Under the pieces are notes generated by a model. The model did no database searches. It saw nothing but the letters and a program-made list of their open reading frames with translations, and was not told the DNA's origin. Position numbers and translations under genes: made by a program. From Klebsiella indica (GTDB lineage: Bacteria; Pseudomonadota; Gammaproteobacteria; Enterobacterales; Enterobacteriaceae), in NCBI RefSeq assembly GCF_005860775.1, contig NZ_VCHQ01000024.1:62001-126000 (forward strand): a stretch of DNA of 64,000 nucleotides, read 5' to 3'. This document shows, piece after piece, positions 27,351 to 38,721 of this stretch (position 1 is its first letter; each line of letters begins with the position of its first letter).

Positions 27351-29813
27351 ATGCGTGTGTTGAAGTTTGGCGGTACATCAGTGGCAAATGCAGAGCGTTT
27401 TCTGCGCGTTGCCGATATTCTGGAGAGTAATGCCAGGCAGGGGCAGGTAGCGACCGTTCTGTCTGCCCCGGCAAAGATTACTAACCACCTGGTCGCAATG
27501 ATCGAAAAAACAATCAGTGGTCAGGAAGCGCTAACGAATATCGCCGATGCTGAACGTATTTTTGCCGAACTTTTGCAAGGGCTCGCCGAGGCGCAACCCG
27601 GATTCCCGCTTGCGCAATTGAAAGTCTTTGTTGAGCAGGAATTCGCGCAAATTAAACACGTACTGCATGGTATCAGCCTGCTCGGACAGTGCCCGGACAG
27701 CGTCAACGCGTCGTTGATTTGCAGAGGAGAAAAGCTCTCTATTGCCATTATGGCCGGTTTGCTGGAAGCGCGCGGTTATCACGTTACGGTCATTAACCCG
27801 GTCGAAAAACTGCTTGCCGTAGGGCATTACCTCGAGTCGACCGTAGATATCGCTGAATCGACCCGGCGCATTGCCGCCAGCCAGATCCCGTCTGACCATA
27901 TGGTGCTGATGGCAGGTTTCACTGCGGGCAACGAAAAGGGTGAACTGGTGGTGCTGGGACGTAATGGCTCCGACTATTCCGCGGCGGTACTGGCTGCCTG
28001 CCTTCGTGCCGACTGCTGTGAGATCTGGACCGATGTTGATGGCGTTTATACTTGCGACCCACGCCAGGTGCCGGATGCCCGCTTGCTGAAGTCAATGTCC
28101 TATCAGGAAGCGATGGAGCTTTCCTATTTCGGCGCTAAAGTTCTCCATCCGCGCACTATCGCCCCCATTGCCCAGTTCCAGATCCCGTGCTTAATCAAAA
28201 ATACCGGTAACCCGCAGGCGCCGGGTACCCTTATCGGCGCCAGCCGTGATGAAGACGATCTGCCGGTGAAGGGGATCTCTAATCTTAACAATATGGCGAT
28301 GTTCAACGTCTCCGGGCCGGGGATGAAGGGGATGGTGGGGATGGCGGCGCGCGTATTTGCCACCATGTCTCGCGCGGGCATTTCCGTTGTTCTGATTACC
28401 CAATCCTCTTCCGAATACAGCATCAGCTTCTGTGTTCCGCAAAGCGACTGTGCGCGAGCGAAGCGGGTAATGGAAGATGAATTTTACCTGGAGCTGAAAG
28501 AGGGGTTGCTTGAGCCACTATCGATCATGGAACGCCTGGCGATTATCTCCGTTGTCGGCGATGGTATGCGGACTTTACGTGGGATCTCCGCCAAATTCTT
28601 CGCTGCGCTGGCGCGCGCCAATATTAATATCGTCGCGATTGCTCAGGGCTCTTCCGAGCGCTCTATCTCTGTTGTCGTAAGCAATGATGACGCGACAACC
28701 GGTGTACGCGTGACTCACCAGATGCTGTTCAATACCGACCAGGTGATTGAAGTGTTTGTGATCGGCGTCGGCGGCGTTGGCGGCGCGCTGATCGAACAGA
28801 TCAAGCGCCAACAAAGCTGGCTAAAAAGCAAGCATATTGACCTGCGCGTTTGCGGCGTCGCCAATTCTCGTGCCCTGCTGACCAGCGTACATGGTCTGAA
28901 CCTTGAGCACTGGCGCGACGAGCTGGCTGAGGCGAAAGAGACGTTCAATTTAGGCCGACTTATCCGTCTGGTGAAAGAGTACCATCTGCTGAACCCGGTT
29001 ATTGTCGACTGCACTTCCAGCCAGACGGTAGCCGATCAGTATGCGGATTTCCTGCGTGAAGGTTTTCACGTGGTGACGCCGAATAAAAAAGCCAACACCT
29101 CCTCGCTCGATTACTACCATCAGTTGCGCCATGCTGCGGCCAGTTCCCGGCGTAAGTTTTTATACGATACCAACGTTGGCGCGGGTCTGCCGGTCATTGA
29201 AAACCTGCAAAATCTGCTGAACGCGGGTGATGAGCTGATGCATTTCTCCGGTATTCTTTCCGGCTCGCTGTCATTTATCTTCGGTAAACTTGATGAAGGC
29301 ATGAGTTTTTCTGAGGCGACGAAGCTGGCGCGTGAGATGGGCTATACCGAGCCGGATCCGCGAGACGATCTGTCCGGCGTCGACGTCGCGCGTAAACTGC
29401 TTATCCTCGCGCGTGAAACCGGGTGTGAGCTGGAGTTGTCTGACATTATCGTCGAACCGGCGCTGCCGGCCGATTTCGATGCCAGCGGCGATGTTGAAAG
29501 CTTTATGGCGCGTCTGCCTTCTCTGGATGATGAGTTTTCCTCGCGGGTCGCGAAAGCGCGCGATGAAGGTAAAGTCTTGCGTTATGTGGGTAACATAGAA
29601 GAGGATGGCACGTGTCGGGTGAAAATTGCCGCGGTTGACGGCAACGATCCGCTGTTCAAAGTGAAAAACGGCGAGAACGCGCTGGCTTTTTACAGCCACT
29701 ATTATCAGCCGCTGCCGCTGGTGCTGCGCGGCTATGGCGCGGGTAACGATGTGACGGCGGCGGGCGTTTTCGCCGATCTGTTGCGTACCCTGTCATGGAA
29801 GTTAGGAGTTTAA
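27351..29813 (+). CDS. thrA: Bifunctional aspartokinase I / homoserine dehydrogenase I
   Basis: An 820-residue fusion enzyme catalysing the first and third steps from aspartate to homoserine. The N-terminal aspartokinase begins [17 protein letters not shown], a pair of ACT domains for threonine inhibition lies at about residues 320-455, and the dehydrogenase has the NAD(P)-binding [13 protein letters not shown] followed by the [14 protein letters not shown] catalytic segment. I chose the ATG at 27351 after CAAGGGG; the longer open frame upstream runs through the attenuator. Confidence 0.98.
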   Translation: MRVLKFGGTSVANAERFLRVADILESNARQGQVATVLSAPAKITNHLVAMIEKTISGQEALTNIADAERIFAELLQGLAEAQPGFPLAQLKVFVEQEFAQIKHVLHGISLLGQCPDSVNASLICRGEKLSIAIMAGLLEARGYHVTVINPVEKLLAVGHYLESTVDIAESTRRIAASQIPSDHMVLMAGFTAGNEKGELVVLGRNGSDYSAAVLAACLRADCCEIWTDVDGVYTCDPRQVPDARLLKSMSYQEAMELSYFGAKVLHPRTIAPIAQFQIPCLIKNTGNPQAPGTLIGASRDEDDLPVKGISNLNNMAMFNVSGPGMKGMVGMAARVFATMSRAGISVVLITQSSSEYSISFCVPQSDCARAKRVMEDEFYLELKEGLLEPLSIMERLAIISVVGDGMRTLRGISAKFFAALARANINIVAIAQGSSERSISVVVSNDDATTGVRVTHQMLFNTDQVIEVFVIGVGGVGGALIEQIKRQQSWLKSKHIDLRVCGVANSRALLTSVHGLNLEHWRDELAEAKETFNLGRLIRLVKEYHLLNPVIVDCTSSQTVADQYADFLREGFHVVTPNKKANTSSLDYYHQLRHAAASSRRKFLYDTNVGAGLPVIENLQNLLNAGDELMHFSGILSGSLSFIFGKLDEGMSFSEATKLAREMGYTEPDPRDDLSGVDVARKLLILARETGCELELSDIIVEPALPADFDASGDVESFMARLPSLDDEFSSRVAKARDEGKVLRYVGNIEEDGTCRVKIAAVDGNDPLFKVKNGENALAFYSHYYQPLPLVLRGYGAGNDVTAAGVFADLLRTLSWKLGV

Positions 29814-29814
29814 G

Positions 29815-30744
29815 ATGGTCAAAGTATATGCCCCGGCTTCCAGTGCCAATATGAGCGTCGGGTTTGACGTGCTGGGGGCGGCGGTGACGCCGGTCGACGG
29901 TACGCTGCTGGGGGACAACGTGACGGTGGAGGCGGCTGAAAGCTTCAGTCTGCAAAACGTTGGCCGTTTTGCCAGCAAACTGCCGACGGCTCCGCAGGAA
30001 AATATCGTCTATCAATGCTGGGAGCGCTTCTGCCAGGAGGTTGGCAAAAAAGTACCGGTCGCGATGACGCTGGAAAAAAACATGCCGATAGGCTCCGGGC
30101 TTGGTTCCAGCGCCTGCTCCGTGGTCGCGGCGCTGGTGGCGATGAACGAATTTTGCGGTAAGCCGCTCAACGAAACCCGGATGCTGGCGCTGATGGGCGA
30201 GATGGAGGGGCGGATTTCCGGCAGCATCCACTACGACAATGTGGCGCCGTGCTACCTTGGCGGTATCCAGTTGATGCTTGAGGAAAACGGCATTATCAGC
30301 CAGCAGGTTCCGGCATTTGACGAGTGGCTATGGGTGCTGGCTTATCCGGGCATTAAAGTTTCGACGGCGGAAGCGCGGGCGATTCTCCCGGCGCAGTATC
30401 GCCGTCAGGACTGCATTGCTCATGGTCGTCATCTGGCGGGCTTTATTCATGCCTGCTATACCCGTCAGCCGCAGCTGGCGGCGAAATTGATGACGGATGT
30501 GATTGCCGAGCCGTATCGTACCAAATTGCTGCCGGGCTTCAGCGAAGCGCGTCAGGCGGCGATGGAAATTGGCGCGCAGGCGTGTGGTATTTCCGGCTCC
30601 GGCCCGACGATGTTCGCGTTATGCGATAAACCGGAAACCGCGCAGCGTGTCGCCGATTGGCTGGCAAAGCACTATCTACAAAATCAGGAAGGCTTCGTTC
30701 ATATTTGCCAGCTGGATACGGCGGGCGCTCGAGTAGTGGGATAA
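29815..30744 (+). CDS. thrB: Homoserine kinase
   Basis: A 309-residue GHMP-family kinase that phosphorylates homoserine for threonine synthesis. The ATP-binding motif [17 protein letters not shown] is near residue 90 and the C-terminal [12 protein letters not shown] is the third GHMP motif. One base separates the thrA stop from its ATG, so translation is coupled, and thrC begins four bases after its stop. Confidence 0.98.
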   Translation: MVKVYAPASSANMSVGFDVLGAAVTPVDGTLLGDNVTVEAAESFSLQNVGRFASKLPTAPQENIVYQCWERFCQEVGKKVPVAMTLEKNMPIGSGLGSSACSVVAALVAMNEFCGKPLNETRMLALMGEMEGRISGSIHYDNVAPCYLGGIQLMLEENGIISQQVPAFDEWLWVLAYPGIKVSTAEARAILPAQYRRQDCIAHGRHLAGFIHACYTRQPQLAAKLMTDVIAEPYRTKLLPGFSEARQAAMEIGAQACGISGSGPTMFALCDKPETAQRVADWLAKHYLQNQEGFVHICQLDTAGARVVG

Positions 30745-30747
30745 CCA

Positions 30748-32028
30748 ATGAAACTCTATAACTTAAAAGATCATAACGAACAGGTCAGCTTTGCGCGGGC
30801 CGTGGCGCAGGGGCTTGGCAAGCAGCAGGGGCTGTTCTTTCCGCACGATCTACCGGAATTTAGCCTGACTGAAATTGACGATATGCTGAAGCTGGATTTC
30901 GTCCCGCGCAGCGCGAAAATCCTGTCTGCGTTTATTGGTGACGAGATCCCGCAGGACATGCTGCAACAGCGTATTGCCACGGCATTCACCTTTCCGGCGC
31001 CGGTCAGTAAAGTGCAGAAAGATGTGGGATGCCTGGAGTTGTTTCATGGCCCGACGCTGGCGTTCAAAGATTTTGGCGGCCGCTTTATGGCGCAGATGCT
31101 GACCCATATCGCGGGCGACAAACCGGTGACCATCCTGACGGCAACCTCCGGCGACACCGGCGCGGCGGTCGCCCATGCGTTCTATGGTCTGCCGAACGTT
31201 AACGTCGTCATTCTCTATCCGCGCGGTAAAATCAGCCCGCTGCAGGAAAAACTGTTCTGTACCCTGGGCGGCAATATTGAAACCGTCGCTATCGACGGTG
31301 ATTTCGATGCCTGCCAGGCGCTGGTGAAACAGGCCTTTGACGACGAAGAGCTGAAAACCGCTCTGGGGCTGAACTCGGCTAACTCCATTAATATCAGCCG
31401 CCTGCTGGCGCAGATTTGCTACTATTTTGAGGCCGTCGCGCAGTTGCCGCAGGAGGCCCGTAATCAGTTGGTTATCTCGGTGCCAAGCGGCAACTTTGGC
31501 GATTTGACGGCTGGTTTGCTGGCGAAATCGCTGGGGCTGCCAATTAAACGCTTTATCGCGGCGACCAACGCCAATGATACTGTGCCGCGTTTCCTGCAGG
31601 ACGGTAACTGGTCGCCGAAAGCGACCCAGGCCACGCTGTCTAACGCGATGGACGTCAGCCAGCCGAACAACTGGCCGCGCGTAGAAGAGCTGTTCCGGCG
31701 CAAAACCTGGCGTCTGAATGAGCTGGGCTATGCGGCGGTGGATGATGAAACCACGAAATCCACCATGCGCGAACTGAAAGCCATTGGCTATACCTCGGAA
31801 CCGCATGCGGCGATAGCTTATCGCGCGCTGCGCGACCAGCTGCAGCCGGGCGAGTATGGTCTGTTCCTCGGTACGGCGCATCCGGCGAAATTTAAAGAGA
31901 GCGTGGAAGAGATTCTGCAAGAGACGCTGCCGCTGCCGAAAGCGCTGGCGGATCGTGCGGATCTGCCGCTGCTGTCGCATAATCTGCCGGCTGATTTTGC
32001 CGCCCTGCGTAAGCTGATGATGGGTTAA
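30748..32028 (+). CDS. thrC: Threonine synthase
   Basis: A 426-residue PLP enzyme converting phosphohomoserine to threonine. The Schiff-base lysine is in GPTLAFKDFGGRFM (about residue 107), and the phosphate-binding loop TATSGDTGAAVAHAF follows. The substrate-side motif SGNFGDLTAGLLA is present. Last gene of thrABC, closed by a terminator shared with convergent yaaA. Confidence 0.98.
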   Translation: MKLYNLKDHNEQVSFARAVAQGLGKQQGLFFPHDLPEFSLTEIDDMLKLDFVPRSAKILSAFIGDEIPQDMLQQRIATAFTFPAPVSKVQKDVGCLELFHGPTLAFKDFGGRFMAQMLTHIAGDKPVTILTATSGDTGAAVAHAFYGLPNVNVVILYPRGKISPLQEKLFCTLGGNIETVAIDGDFDACQALVKQAFDDEELKTALGLNSANSINISRLLAQICYYFEAVAQLPQEARNQLVISVPSGNFGDLTAGLLAKSLGLPIKRFIAATNANDTVPRFLQDGNWSPKATQATLSNAMDVSQPNNWPRVEELFRRKTWRLNELGYAAVDDETTKSTMRELKAIGYTSEPHAAIAYRALRDQLQPGEYGLFLGTAHPAKFKESVEEILQETLPLPKALADRADLPLLSHNLPADFAALRKLMMG

Positions 32029-32034
32029 GCCTGA

Positions 32035-32079
32035 CTCCCCTGCTGCCTTATCCGGCGGCAGGGGAGCGTGATTTTTACT
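32035..32079 (+). terminator. Terminator after thrC
   Basis: CTCCCCTGCTGCC pairs with GGCGGCAGGGGAG (one G-U pair), followed after four bases by ATTTTTAC. Confidence 0.85.
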
Positions 32080-32848
32080 GTTCGCGGCGTTTAAATACCA
32101 GTTCGTCCGGCCCTGATGCATCGGCATCAAAGAAATAACCTTCGCTATCAAAGCGGGCCAGCTGCTCTGGCCTGGTTAAGCGATTTTCAATGATGTAACG
32201 GCTCATTAATCCGCGCGCTTTTTTGGCGTAGAAGCTGATTACTTTAAACTTACCGTTTTTCTCATCAAGGAAAACCGGCTTAATTATCCGACCCGCAAGC
32301 TGTTTGGCTTTAACCGCCCGGAAGTATTCATCAGAGGCCAGGTTAATGACGATATCGTCGCCCTGCGCTTTCAGTGCCTGATTCAGCTTATCGGTAATCA
32401 CCTCTCCCCAATACTGATACAGATCTTTGCCTTTCGCGTTTTCAAGCTTAATTCCCATCTCCAGCCGGTAAGGTTGCATCAGATCGAGCGGGCGCAGAAC
32501 GCCATAAAGGCCGGAAAGCATCCGCAGATGCTGCTGGGCAAAATCAAAATCGGCTTCGCTAAAGGTCTCTGCCTGCAGACCGGTGTAAACATCGCCCTTA
32601 AAAGCCAGAATCGCCTGTCGGGCATTCGCCGGGGTGAAATCCGGGTGCCAGTCGTGAAAACGGGTGGCATTGAGGTCAGCCAGCTTGTCGCTGATGCTCA
32701 TCAGTTTACCTATCTGCGGCGCAGACAGCTGGCGAGCGATATTGATCAGTTCCTGAGAGTATTCCAGCAGTTCAGGCTGGGTATAGCGAGCAGTCGCTAG
32801 CGGGCTTTGATAATCAAGCGTTTTGGCAGGTGAAATCAGAATGAGCAT
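32075..32848 (-). CDS. yaaA: Peroxide stress protein YaaA
   Basis: A 257-residue DUF328/UPF0246 protein. In Escherichia it limits intracellular free iron during hydrogen peroxide stress and is under OxyR control. The family start [13 protein letters not shown] and the DNA-binding-like [20 protein letters not shown] segment are present. AAGGACTGG precedes the ATG. Convergent with thrC. Confidence 0.96.
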   Translation of the reverse strand: MLILISPAKTLDYQSPLATARYTQPELLEYSQELINIARQLSAPQIGKLMSISDKLADLNATRFHDWHPDFTPANARQAILAFKGDVYTGLQAETFSEADFDFAQQHLRMLSGLYGVLRPLDLMQPYRLEMGIKLENAKGKDLYQYWGEVITDKLNQALKAQGDDIVINLASDEYFRAVKAKQLAGRIIKPVFLDEKNGKFKVISFYAKKARGLMSRYIIENRLTRPEQLARFDSEGYFFDADASGPDELVFKRREQ

Positions 32849-32925
32849 ATCCAGTCCTTTCAGGAGATTTTTGACGACTTTAGCAAAAAAACGCCACAGA
32901 GGGAGCGATAGCTGTAATTGCCGCG

Positions 32926-34356
32926 CTATTTACGCGGCAGATTATCCCAGATACCCGACATCACCTGCTGATGAATTTCGGGGTAACGCGTAACGTCAAA
33001 TTCCGGCCGCGTGCCCAGCCGACGCTGGCGTAGATAATCATCGGTGATGATCCGTACCGTTGGCGACAGGAGCAGGATAGCCGTCAGGTTCGTAATCGCC
33101 ATCAACGCCATGACGATATCCGCCATTTGCCAGGCGACCGGTAAGCTGATTACCGTTCCGGCGATGACCATGCTCAGGGCGAGGAACCGCAGCGCCCAGA
33201 TATTTCGCCTGCTGTCCATCCGCAGAAAGACAAGATTATTTTCCGCATAGATATAGTTTGCAATGATGGCGCTGAAGGCGAAAAGCAGCATGATAAAAGC
33301 GACAAAACCGGCGCCCCAGTCGCCAACAAGATTGTTCATGGCAAGCTGAAGCGCCTGAATACCGTTTATTGCGGCGCTGTTATCGTTCCTCGGGGCGAGC
33401 ATGATGATGACGGCGCTGGCAGTGCAGATCACCACCGTATCAATGAAGACGCCAATCATTTGCACGATCCCTTGAGTGGCAGGGTGCGACGGCCAGGTCG
33501 CTGCCGCCGCTGCGACATTGGGCGTCGACCCCATGCCCGCTTCATGGGAAAACATACCGCGCTGAAAGCCGCTGGTGAGCGCCTGGCTGATGGTATAGCC
33601 GACAGCGCCTGCCGCCGCCTCTTGCCAGCCGAAGGCGCTGCGGAAAATGGTGGCAAAAACGGTTGGTAGCTCGTCGATATGCCACAGACTGATAACCAGG
33701 CTCGTCAGGATCCATACCATAGCCAACAGCGGCACAAACCACTGCAGTAATCGCGCCACGCCTCGAATGCCGCGGACGATAACCAGCAGAATAAGAATGG
33801 CCAGCACGCAACCTGTGACGATTTCAGGTGCATGGAATGCATACTTCATGGCATAGGCAACGGAGTTTGCCTGCACGGTGTTAAAAATAGTGCCATAGGC
33901 CAGCAGCAGCAAAATGGAAAACAACACCCCCATCCAGCGCATACCTAAACCCCGGGCCATATACCAGGCGGGGCCGCCGCGAAACTGGCCACGGGCATCG
34001 CGTTCTTTATAAAGCTGAGCAAGAGAACATTCGGCAAAGCTGCTTGCCATCCCGAGCAGCGCCGAGATCCACATCCAAAAAACGGCTCCCGGTCCACCGG
34101 CGGTGATGGCCAGGGCGACTCCCGCCAGGTTGCCGCTCCCGATACGTGCCGCCATACCTGTGCACAATGCCTGAAAAGACGTGACTCCGCCGGGCCGGGA
34201 CGCAAGGCTTTTTTTCAGACCCTGGCTAAACTGATGGACGCAACGAAACGGAATAAACTTTGTTCGCCAGGTAAACCAGGCGCCAGCGCCCAGTAACAGA
34301 TAAATCATTACCGAGCCCCAGAGTATTTCATTGATGAAGAACAGAAAATCAGGCAT
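32926..34356 (-). CDS. yaaJ: Sodium:alanine/glycine symporter family protein YaaJ
   Basis: A 476-residue AGCS-family transporter with about eleven hydrophobic segments. Family signatures are [24 protein letters not shown], and [16 protein letters not shown]. Substrate is predicted to be alanine or glycine with sodium; none is proven here. GGGGATG precedes the ATG. Divergent from talB, about 200 bp away. Confidence 0.93.
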   Translation of the reverse strand: MPDFLFFINEILWGSVMIYLLLGAGAWFTWRTKFIPFRCVHQFSQGLKKSLASRPGGVTSFQALCTGMAARIGSGNLAGVALAITAGGPGAVFWMWISALLGMASSFAECSLAQLYKERDARGQFRGGPAWYMARGLGMRWMGVLFSILLLLAYGTIFNTVQANSVAYAMKYAFHAPEIVTGCVLAILILLVIVRGIRGVARLLQWFVPLLAMVWILTSLVISLWHIDELPTVFATIFRSAFGWQEAAAGAVGYTISQALTSGFQRGMFSHEAGMGSTPNVAAAAATWPSHPATQGIVQMIGVFIDTVVICTASAVIIMLAPRNDNSAAINGIQALQLAMNNLVGDWGAGFVAFIMLLFAFSAIIANYIYAENNLVFLRMDSRRNIWALRFLALSMVIAGTVISLPVAWQMADIVMALMAITNLTAILLLSPTVRIITDDYLRQRRLGTRPEFDVTRYPEIHQQVMSGIWDNLPRK

Positions 34357-34559
34357 TAAACATCCCCTGGCCCATACTGGCGCGTGAGTGTAAGCGCCAC
34401 CAATTCAGTGGTAATCCCTTTACGTTCAGATAATTAATTGGTGTAGTTTATCACACTCTGCGCTCGTGCATTGTCGGCGGTTGCGCTGATCCAGCAGCGT
34501 GTTATCATCTTGGCAGACCGGTTACATCCCCTTAACTGCTGTTTAAGAGAAACACTATC

Positions 34560-35513
34560 ATGACGGATAAATTAACTTCTCTGCGTCAGTACACCACTGT
34601 CGTAGCTGATACCGGAGATATCGCGGCGATGAAGCTGTATCAGCCTCAGGACGCCACGACTAACCCTTCTTTGATTCTCGGTGCGGCTCAGATCCCTGAG
34701 TACCGTAAGCTGATTGATGATGCTGTTGCCTGGGCTCGCAGCCAGAGCAGCGATCGCGCGCAGCAGATTGTTGATGCTTCCGATAAGCTGGCGGTGAACA
34801 TTGGTCTCGAAATCCTTAAGCTGATCCCTGGCCGTATTTCCACTGAAGTTGACGCTCGCTTGTCCTATGACACCGACGCCTCCATCGCTAAGGCTAAACG
34901 CATCATCAAGTTGTACAACGATGCCGGCATCAGCAACGATCGTATTCTGATCAAACTGGCTTCCACCTGGCAGGGCATCCGCGCGGCGGAGCAGTTGGAA
35001 AAAGAAGGCATCAACTGTAACCTGACTCTGCTGTTCTCTTTCGCTCAGGCTCGTGCTTGCGCGGAAGCAGGCGTATTCCTGATCTCTCCGTTTGTTGGTC
35101 GTATTCTTGACTGGTACAAAGCCAATACCGATAAGAAAGAGTATGCGCCGGCTGAAGATCCGGGCGTGGTTTCCGTAAGCGAAATCTACGAATACTACAA
35201 ACAGCATGGCTACGAAACTGTGGTTATGGGCGCAAGCTTCCGTAATGTCGGCGAGATTCTGGAACTGGCTGGCTGTGACCGTCTGACCATCGCGCCGGCC
35301 CTGCTGAAAGAGCTGGCGGAAAGTGAAGGCGCTATCGAACGCAAACTGGCGTTCAGCGGCGAAGTTAAAGCGCGCCCGGCGCGTATCACGGAATCCGAGT
35401 TTCTGTGGCAGCACAACCAGGATCCGATGGCGGTAGATAAACTGGCGGAAGGTATCCGTAAGTTTGCGATCGACCAGGAAAAACTGGAAAAAATGATCGG
35501 CGATCTGCTGTAA
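34560..35513 (+). CDS. talB: Transaldolase B
   Basis: A 317-residue class I transaldolase of the pentose phosphate pathway. The Schiff-base lysine is in [13 protein letters not shown] (about residue 132), with DATTNPSL near the N-terminus and [10 protein letters not shown] further on. Monocistronic; a hairpin GTGGCCGAC / GTCGGCCAC (35522-35543) follows the stop. Confidence 0.98.
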   Translation: MTDKLTSLRQYTTVVADTGDIAAMKLYQPQDATTNPSLILGAAQIPEYRKLIDDAVAWARSQSSDRAQQIVDASDKLAVNIGLEILKLIPGRISTEVDARLSYDTDASIAKAKRIIKLYNDAGISNDRILIKLASTWQGIRAAEQLEKEGINCNLTLLFSFAQARACAEAGVFLISPFVGRILDWYKANTDKKEYAPAEDPGVVSVSEIYEYYKQHGYETVVMGASFRNVGEILELAGCDRLTIAPALLKELAESEGAIERKLAFSGEVKARPARITESEFLWQHNQDPMAVDKLAEGIRKFAIDQEKLEKMIGDLL

Positions 35514-35521
35514 TCCCGCGC

Positions 35522-35543
35522 GTGGCCGACGTCCGTCGGCCAC
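35522..35543 (+). terminator. Hairpin after talB
   Basis: Nine-base perfect stem with a GTCC loop, eight bases after the stop, without a T-run. Confidence 0.55.
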
Positions 35544-35612
35544 ATTAAACTGTCTGCCTTGCTCCCCTCGGTGTATTATTCTGTTTATTAATACTGTTTG
35601 AACGGAATAATC

Positions 35613-36200
35613 ATGAACACCTTACGAATCGGCTTAGTTTCCATTTCCGATCGCGCCTCCAGCGGCGTCTATCAGGATAAAGGTATCCCGGCGCTTGAAG
35701 AGTGGCTGGCGCGTGCGCTGTCCACGCCTTTCGAATTGCTGCCCCGCTTAATCCCCGATGAACAGATTATTATCGAGCAAACATTGTGTGAGCTGGTTGA
35801 TGAGATGGGCTGTCATCTGGTGCTGACCACCGGTGGTACCGGCCCGGCAAGGCGCGATGTGACCCCGGATGCGACACTGGCGATTGCCGACCGGGTGATG
35901 CCGGGCTTTGGTGAGCAAATGCGCCAGGTCAGCCTGCATTTTGTACCGACAGCTATTCTTTCGCGTCAGGTTGGCGTTATCCGCAAGCAGGCGCTGATCC
36001 TTAATCTGCCCGGTCAGCCAAAGGCGATTGAGGAGACGCTGGGGGGGGTGAAAGATGCCGAAGGTAACGTCCTGGTACAGGGTATTTTTGCAAGTGTACC
36101 GTATTGTGTACAGCTGCTTGAAGGGCCATATGTCGAAACAAATGGGGATGTGGTAGCAGCTTTTCGCCCTAAAAGTGCAAGGCGTGAAACTTTATCCTGA
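35613..36200 (+). CDS. mog: Molybdopterin adenylyltransferase
   Basis: A 195-residue MogA/MoaB-fold enzyme that adenylates molybdopterin before molybdate insertion. TTGGTGPARRDVTPDAT is the family signature and NLPGQPKAIEETL a second conserved stretch. I chose the ATG at 35613 to give MNTLRIGLVSISDRAS as in relatives; an ATG-containing in-frame extension upstream is five codons long. It is monocistronic between talB and the MFS gene. Confidence 0.97.
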   Translation: MNTLRIGLVSISDRASSGVYQDKGIPALEEWLARALSTPFELLPRLIPDEQIIIEQTLCELVDEMGCHLVLTTGGTGPARRDVTPDATLAIADRVMPGFGEQMRQVSLHFVPTAILSRQVGVIRKQALILNLPGQPKAIEETLGGVKDAEGNVLVQGIFASVPYCVQLLEGPYVETNGDVVAAFRPKSARRETLS

Positions 36201-36321
36201 ATTTGATGCATTTCTGATATAACCTGAATTGCCTGTGGTGTGTTGTTTTATTTACGGTATAGTGTTTTTTACTTTACACATTGCGTAAAACACCCTTCAT
36301 ACCTCTGGATGATTGCTCGTT

Positions 36322-37632
36322 ATGTCACAATATACCCGACCTCTGAATCGACAAGATTATAAAACTCTGACGCTGGCTGCCCTGGGCGGCGCGCTGGAGT
36401 TTTATGACTTCATCATCTTTGTCTTCTTCGCTGCTGTCGTTGGCGAACTGTTCTTTCCGGCCGATATTCCGGAGTGGCTGCGTCAGGTGCAGACCTTCGG
36501 TATTTTTGCCGCAGGATATTTAGCCCGTCCCCTTGGCGGCATTATTATGGCGCATTTCGGCGATCTGGTCGGGCGTAAGAGAATGTTTACTCTGAGCATT
36601 CTGCTGATGGCGCTGCCAACGCTGGCGATAGGCCTGTTGCCGACTTACCAATCGATGGGCATCGTGGCGCCGCTTTTGCTGCTGTTTATGCGTATTCTTC
36701 AGGGGGCTGCTATTGGCGGGGAAGTGCCGGGTGCATGGGTGTTTGTTGCAGAACATGTTCCGGAGAAAAAAATCGGTATCGCCTGTGGCACGTTGACCGC
36801 TGGTCTGACGGTGGGGATCTTACTGGGATCGGTCGTCGCGACGCTGATTAACACTCATCTGACGCCACAGGGGATCCACGACGGCGGCTGGCGCATTCCT
36901 TTTTTGCTTGGCGGCGCATTTGGTCTTGTGGCCATGTATTTACGCCGCTGGCTACAGGAGACGCCGATTTTCCTTGAGATGCAACAGCGAAAAGCCTTAG
37001 CTCAGGAGATGCCGGTTAAGGCCGTTACGCTGAAGCACCAGAAAGCGGTGATCGTCTCAATGTTGCTGACCTGGCTATTATCTGCCGGAATAGTGGTCGT
37101 GATTTTGATGTCGCCAGTTTGGTTACAAAAGCACTACGGTTTTGCTCCGGCAATCACTCTGCAGGCGAACAGTATTGCCACCATTATGCTGTGCATTGGC
37201 TGTTTGTTGGCGGGTCTGGCAGTCGATAAGTTTGGCGCCAGCCGCACATTTATCGTCGGGAGTTTATTTCTGGCCGCCAGTAGCTGGGCTTTCTACCATC
37301 TTTCTGGCGGCAACTCGCAGCAGCTGTTCCTGCTCTATGGCGCGGTTGGCCTGTGTGTCGGCGTGGTGGGGGCGGTACCTTACGTGATGGTGCGCGCGTT
37401 CCCGGCGGAAGTTCGCTTTACCGGCATTTCATTCTCTTATAACGTCTCGTATGCCATTTTTGGCGGCCTGACGCCGATCGCGGTGACAATGCTGATGGGC
37501 GTTTCGCCGATGGCGCCGGCCTGGTACGTGCTGGCCCTGTCGTTTATGGGACTGGGATTGGGCGTGTGGCTGAATCAGGGACTGGATAAGCAGGTCGCTA
37601 CGCCGGAAGCTGAACTGCAGCGCCTGTCTTAA
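36322..37632 (+). CDS. MFS transporter, metabolite:H+ symporter (ProP/ShiA-like)
   Basis: A 436-residue transporter with twelve predicted membrane segments. The early motif ALGGALEFYDFIIFVFFA and the loop GDLVGRKRMFTLSILLMA place it in the MHS branch, whose members carry osmolytes, shikimate, citrate or dicarboxylates. The substrate cannot be told. The ATG at 36322 is chosen because it begins the conserved hydrophilic N-terminus; a TTG three codons upstream is possible. In Escherichia mog is followed directly by satP, so this gene is an addition. It is convergent with satP across a shared hairpin. Confidence 0.88.
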   Translation: MSQYTRPLNRQDYKTLTLAALGGALEFYDFIIFVFFAAVVGELFFPADIPEWLRQVQTFGIFAAGYLARPLGGIIMAHFGDLVGRKRMFTLSILLMALPTLAIGLLPTYQSMGIVAPLLLLFMRILQGAAIGGEVPGAWVFVAEHVPEKKIGIACGTLTAGLTVGILLGSVVATLINTHLTPQGIHDGGWRIPFLLGGAFGLVAMYLRRWLQETPIFLEMQQRKALAQEMPVKAVTLKHQKAVIVSMLLTWLLSAGIVVVILMSPVWLQKHYGFAPAITLQANSIATIMLCIGCLLAGLAVDKFGASRTFIVGSLFLAASSWAFYHLSGGNSQQLFLLYGAVGLCVGVVGAVPYVMVRAFPAEVRFTGISFSYNVSYAIFGGLTPIAVTMLMGVSPMAPAWYVLALSFMGLGLGVWLNQGLDKQVATPEAELQRLS

Positions 37633-37649
37633 CGCCGTGCGGTTATCTC

Positions 37650-37675
37650 GTTGCCGCCCATGTCCGGGCGGCAAC
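37650..37675. terminator. Hairpin between the MFS gene and satP
   Basis: GTTGCCGCCC / GGGCGGCAAC with a six-base loop, between convergent genes; no marked T-run on either side. Confidence 0.65.
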
Positions 37676-37680
37676 ATCAA

Positions 37681-38247
37681 TCAATGCTGTTCGCCGATTG
37701 GCAGAACGGTGCGGCCAAACTGTTCGTTCAGCACTTCACCCATCGCCAGATAAATCGCGCTGCCGCCGCAAATCAGTCCAACCCAGCCCGCAATCTTAAC
37801 GATGCCTTCGTTATCTGCCAGGTGGCCGATCGCCAGCAGAGCAAACAGTATGCTCAGACTCAGAAACACGAACTGCAGCATACGCGGGCCTTTGAGAGTG
37901 CCAAAGAACATAAACAGCGTAAAGATCCCCCACAGTGCGAGATACATACCGAGAAAGTGTGCGTCAGACGCTTCGGCAAGACCTGTTTTCGGCATCAAAA
38001 GGATCGCGACCAGCGTCAACCAGAAAGCGCCATAGGAGGTAAATGCAGTTAAGCCAAAAGTATTACCTTTTTTAAATTCCAGCAGACCGGCAAAAATTTG
38101 TGCGATACCGCCGTAAAAAATGCCCATTGCCAGGATAGCGACATCAAATGCGAACAAACCGCTATTTACGAGGTTAAGCAGAATAGTGGTCATGCCGAAG
38201 CCCATAAGGCCCAGCGGTGCCGGATTAGCTAATTTAGAGGTATCCAT
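37681..38247 (-). CDS. satP: Succinate-acetate/proton symporter SatP
   Basis: A 188-residue AceTr-family protein with six membrane segments. The family signature NPAPLGLMGFGMTT is at residues 7-20. In Escherichia SatP takes up acetate and succinate. GGGAA precedes the ATG. Convergent with the MFS transporter. Confidence 0.96.
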   Translation of the reverse strand: MDTSKLANPAPLGLMGFGMTTILLNLVNSGLFAFDVAILAMGIFYGGIAQIFAGLLEFKKGNTFGLTAFTSYGAFWLTLVAILLMPKTGLAEASDAHFLGMYLALWGIFTLFMFFGTLKGPRMLQFVFLSLSILFALLAIGHLADNEGIVKIAGWVGLICGGSAIYLAMGEVLNEQFGRTVLPIGEQH

Positions 38248-38563
38248 AATTTCCCAACTTAATGATTATAATAAAAATATTAACAGCCGCTGGAGAGCGG
38301 GGCGCGGCATAATAATGAGGCGCCAGAATACTGTCCATGATCTGGAGGGGGGTTTTTAAGCAATTTGTGATTCTGCCTGACGACGGTAGGTTATCGACCC
38401 TGGGCAGGCGGGGTGCCGAGAATTTATTGCGAATTATGCCTGGGTCATATATTACGCTACCGATTAGCGCTATTTTTATCGGGTGTACTCTTTTCCCTCT
38501 CTTGTTGCCAACTGCCGCCGTTTTGCCCATCCATCAGGGGAGCAGAGGTAAAATTTTTTTGTG
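38248..38563. other. satP-dnaK intergenic region
   Basis: About 320 bp between the satP start and the dnaK promoters. Escherichia has yaaW, htgA and yaaI here; none is present. I see no credible gene, only the presumed satP promoter. Confidence 0.5.
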
Positions 38564-38570
38564 TCTCCCC

Positions 38571-38598
38571 CTTGATGACGCGGTGGCTGACCCCATCT
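38571..38598 (+). promoter_or_regulatory. dnaK heat-shock promoter P1 (sigma-32)
   Basis: CTTGATG (-35) and CCCCATCT (-10) with a 14-bp gap, closely matching the sigma-32 promoter P1 of Escherichia dnaK. Confidence 0.88.
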
Positions 38599-38647
38599 TG
38601 TAGTCAACCGCAGTGAATGAACCTGAAAAAAAATGATGTCCGGGCGG

Positions 38648-38674
38648 TTGAAACCGCACGTTTCGCCCTTATTA
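38648..38674 (+). promoter_or_regulatory. dnaK heat-shock promoter P2 (sigma-32)
   Basis: TTGAAA and CCCTTATTA spaced as in Escherichia dnaK P2. It lies about 50 bp before the start codon. Confidence 0.78.
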
Positions 38675-38721
38675 CAGGTTCACAACCACATGTTGACTGA
38701 ATTTTTAGTGGAGACGTTTAG

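Noticed and set aside
30850-32151. A 433-codon frame opposite thrC
   Set aside because: Histidine/glutamine/arginine-rich antisense translation, no ribosome-binding site, overlaps the real gene completely.
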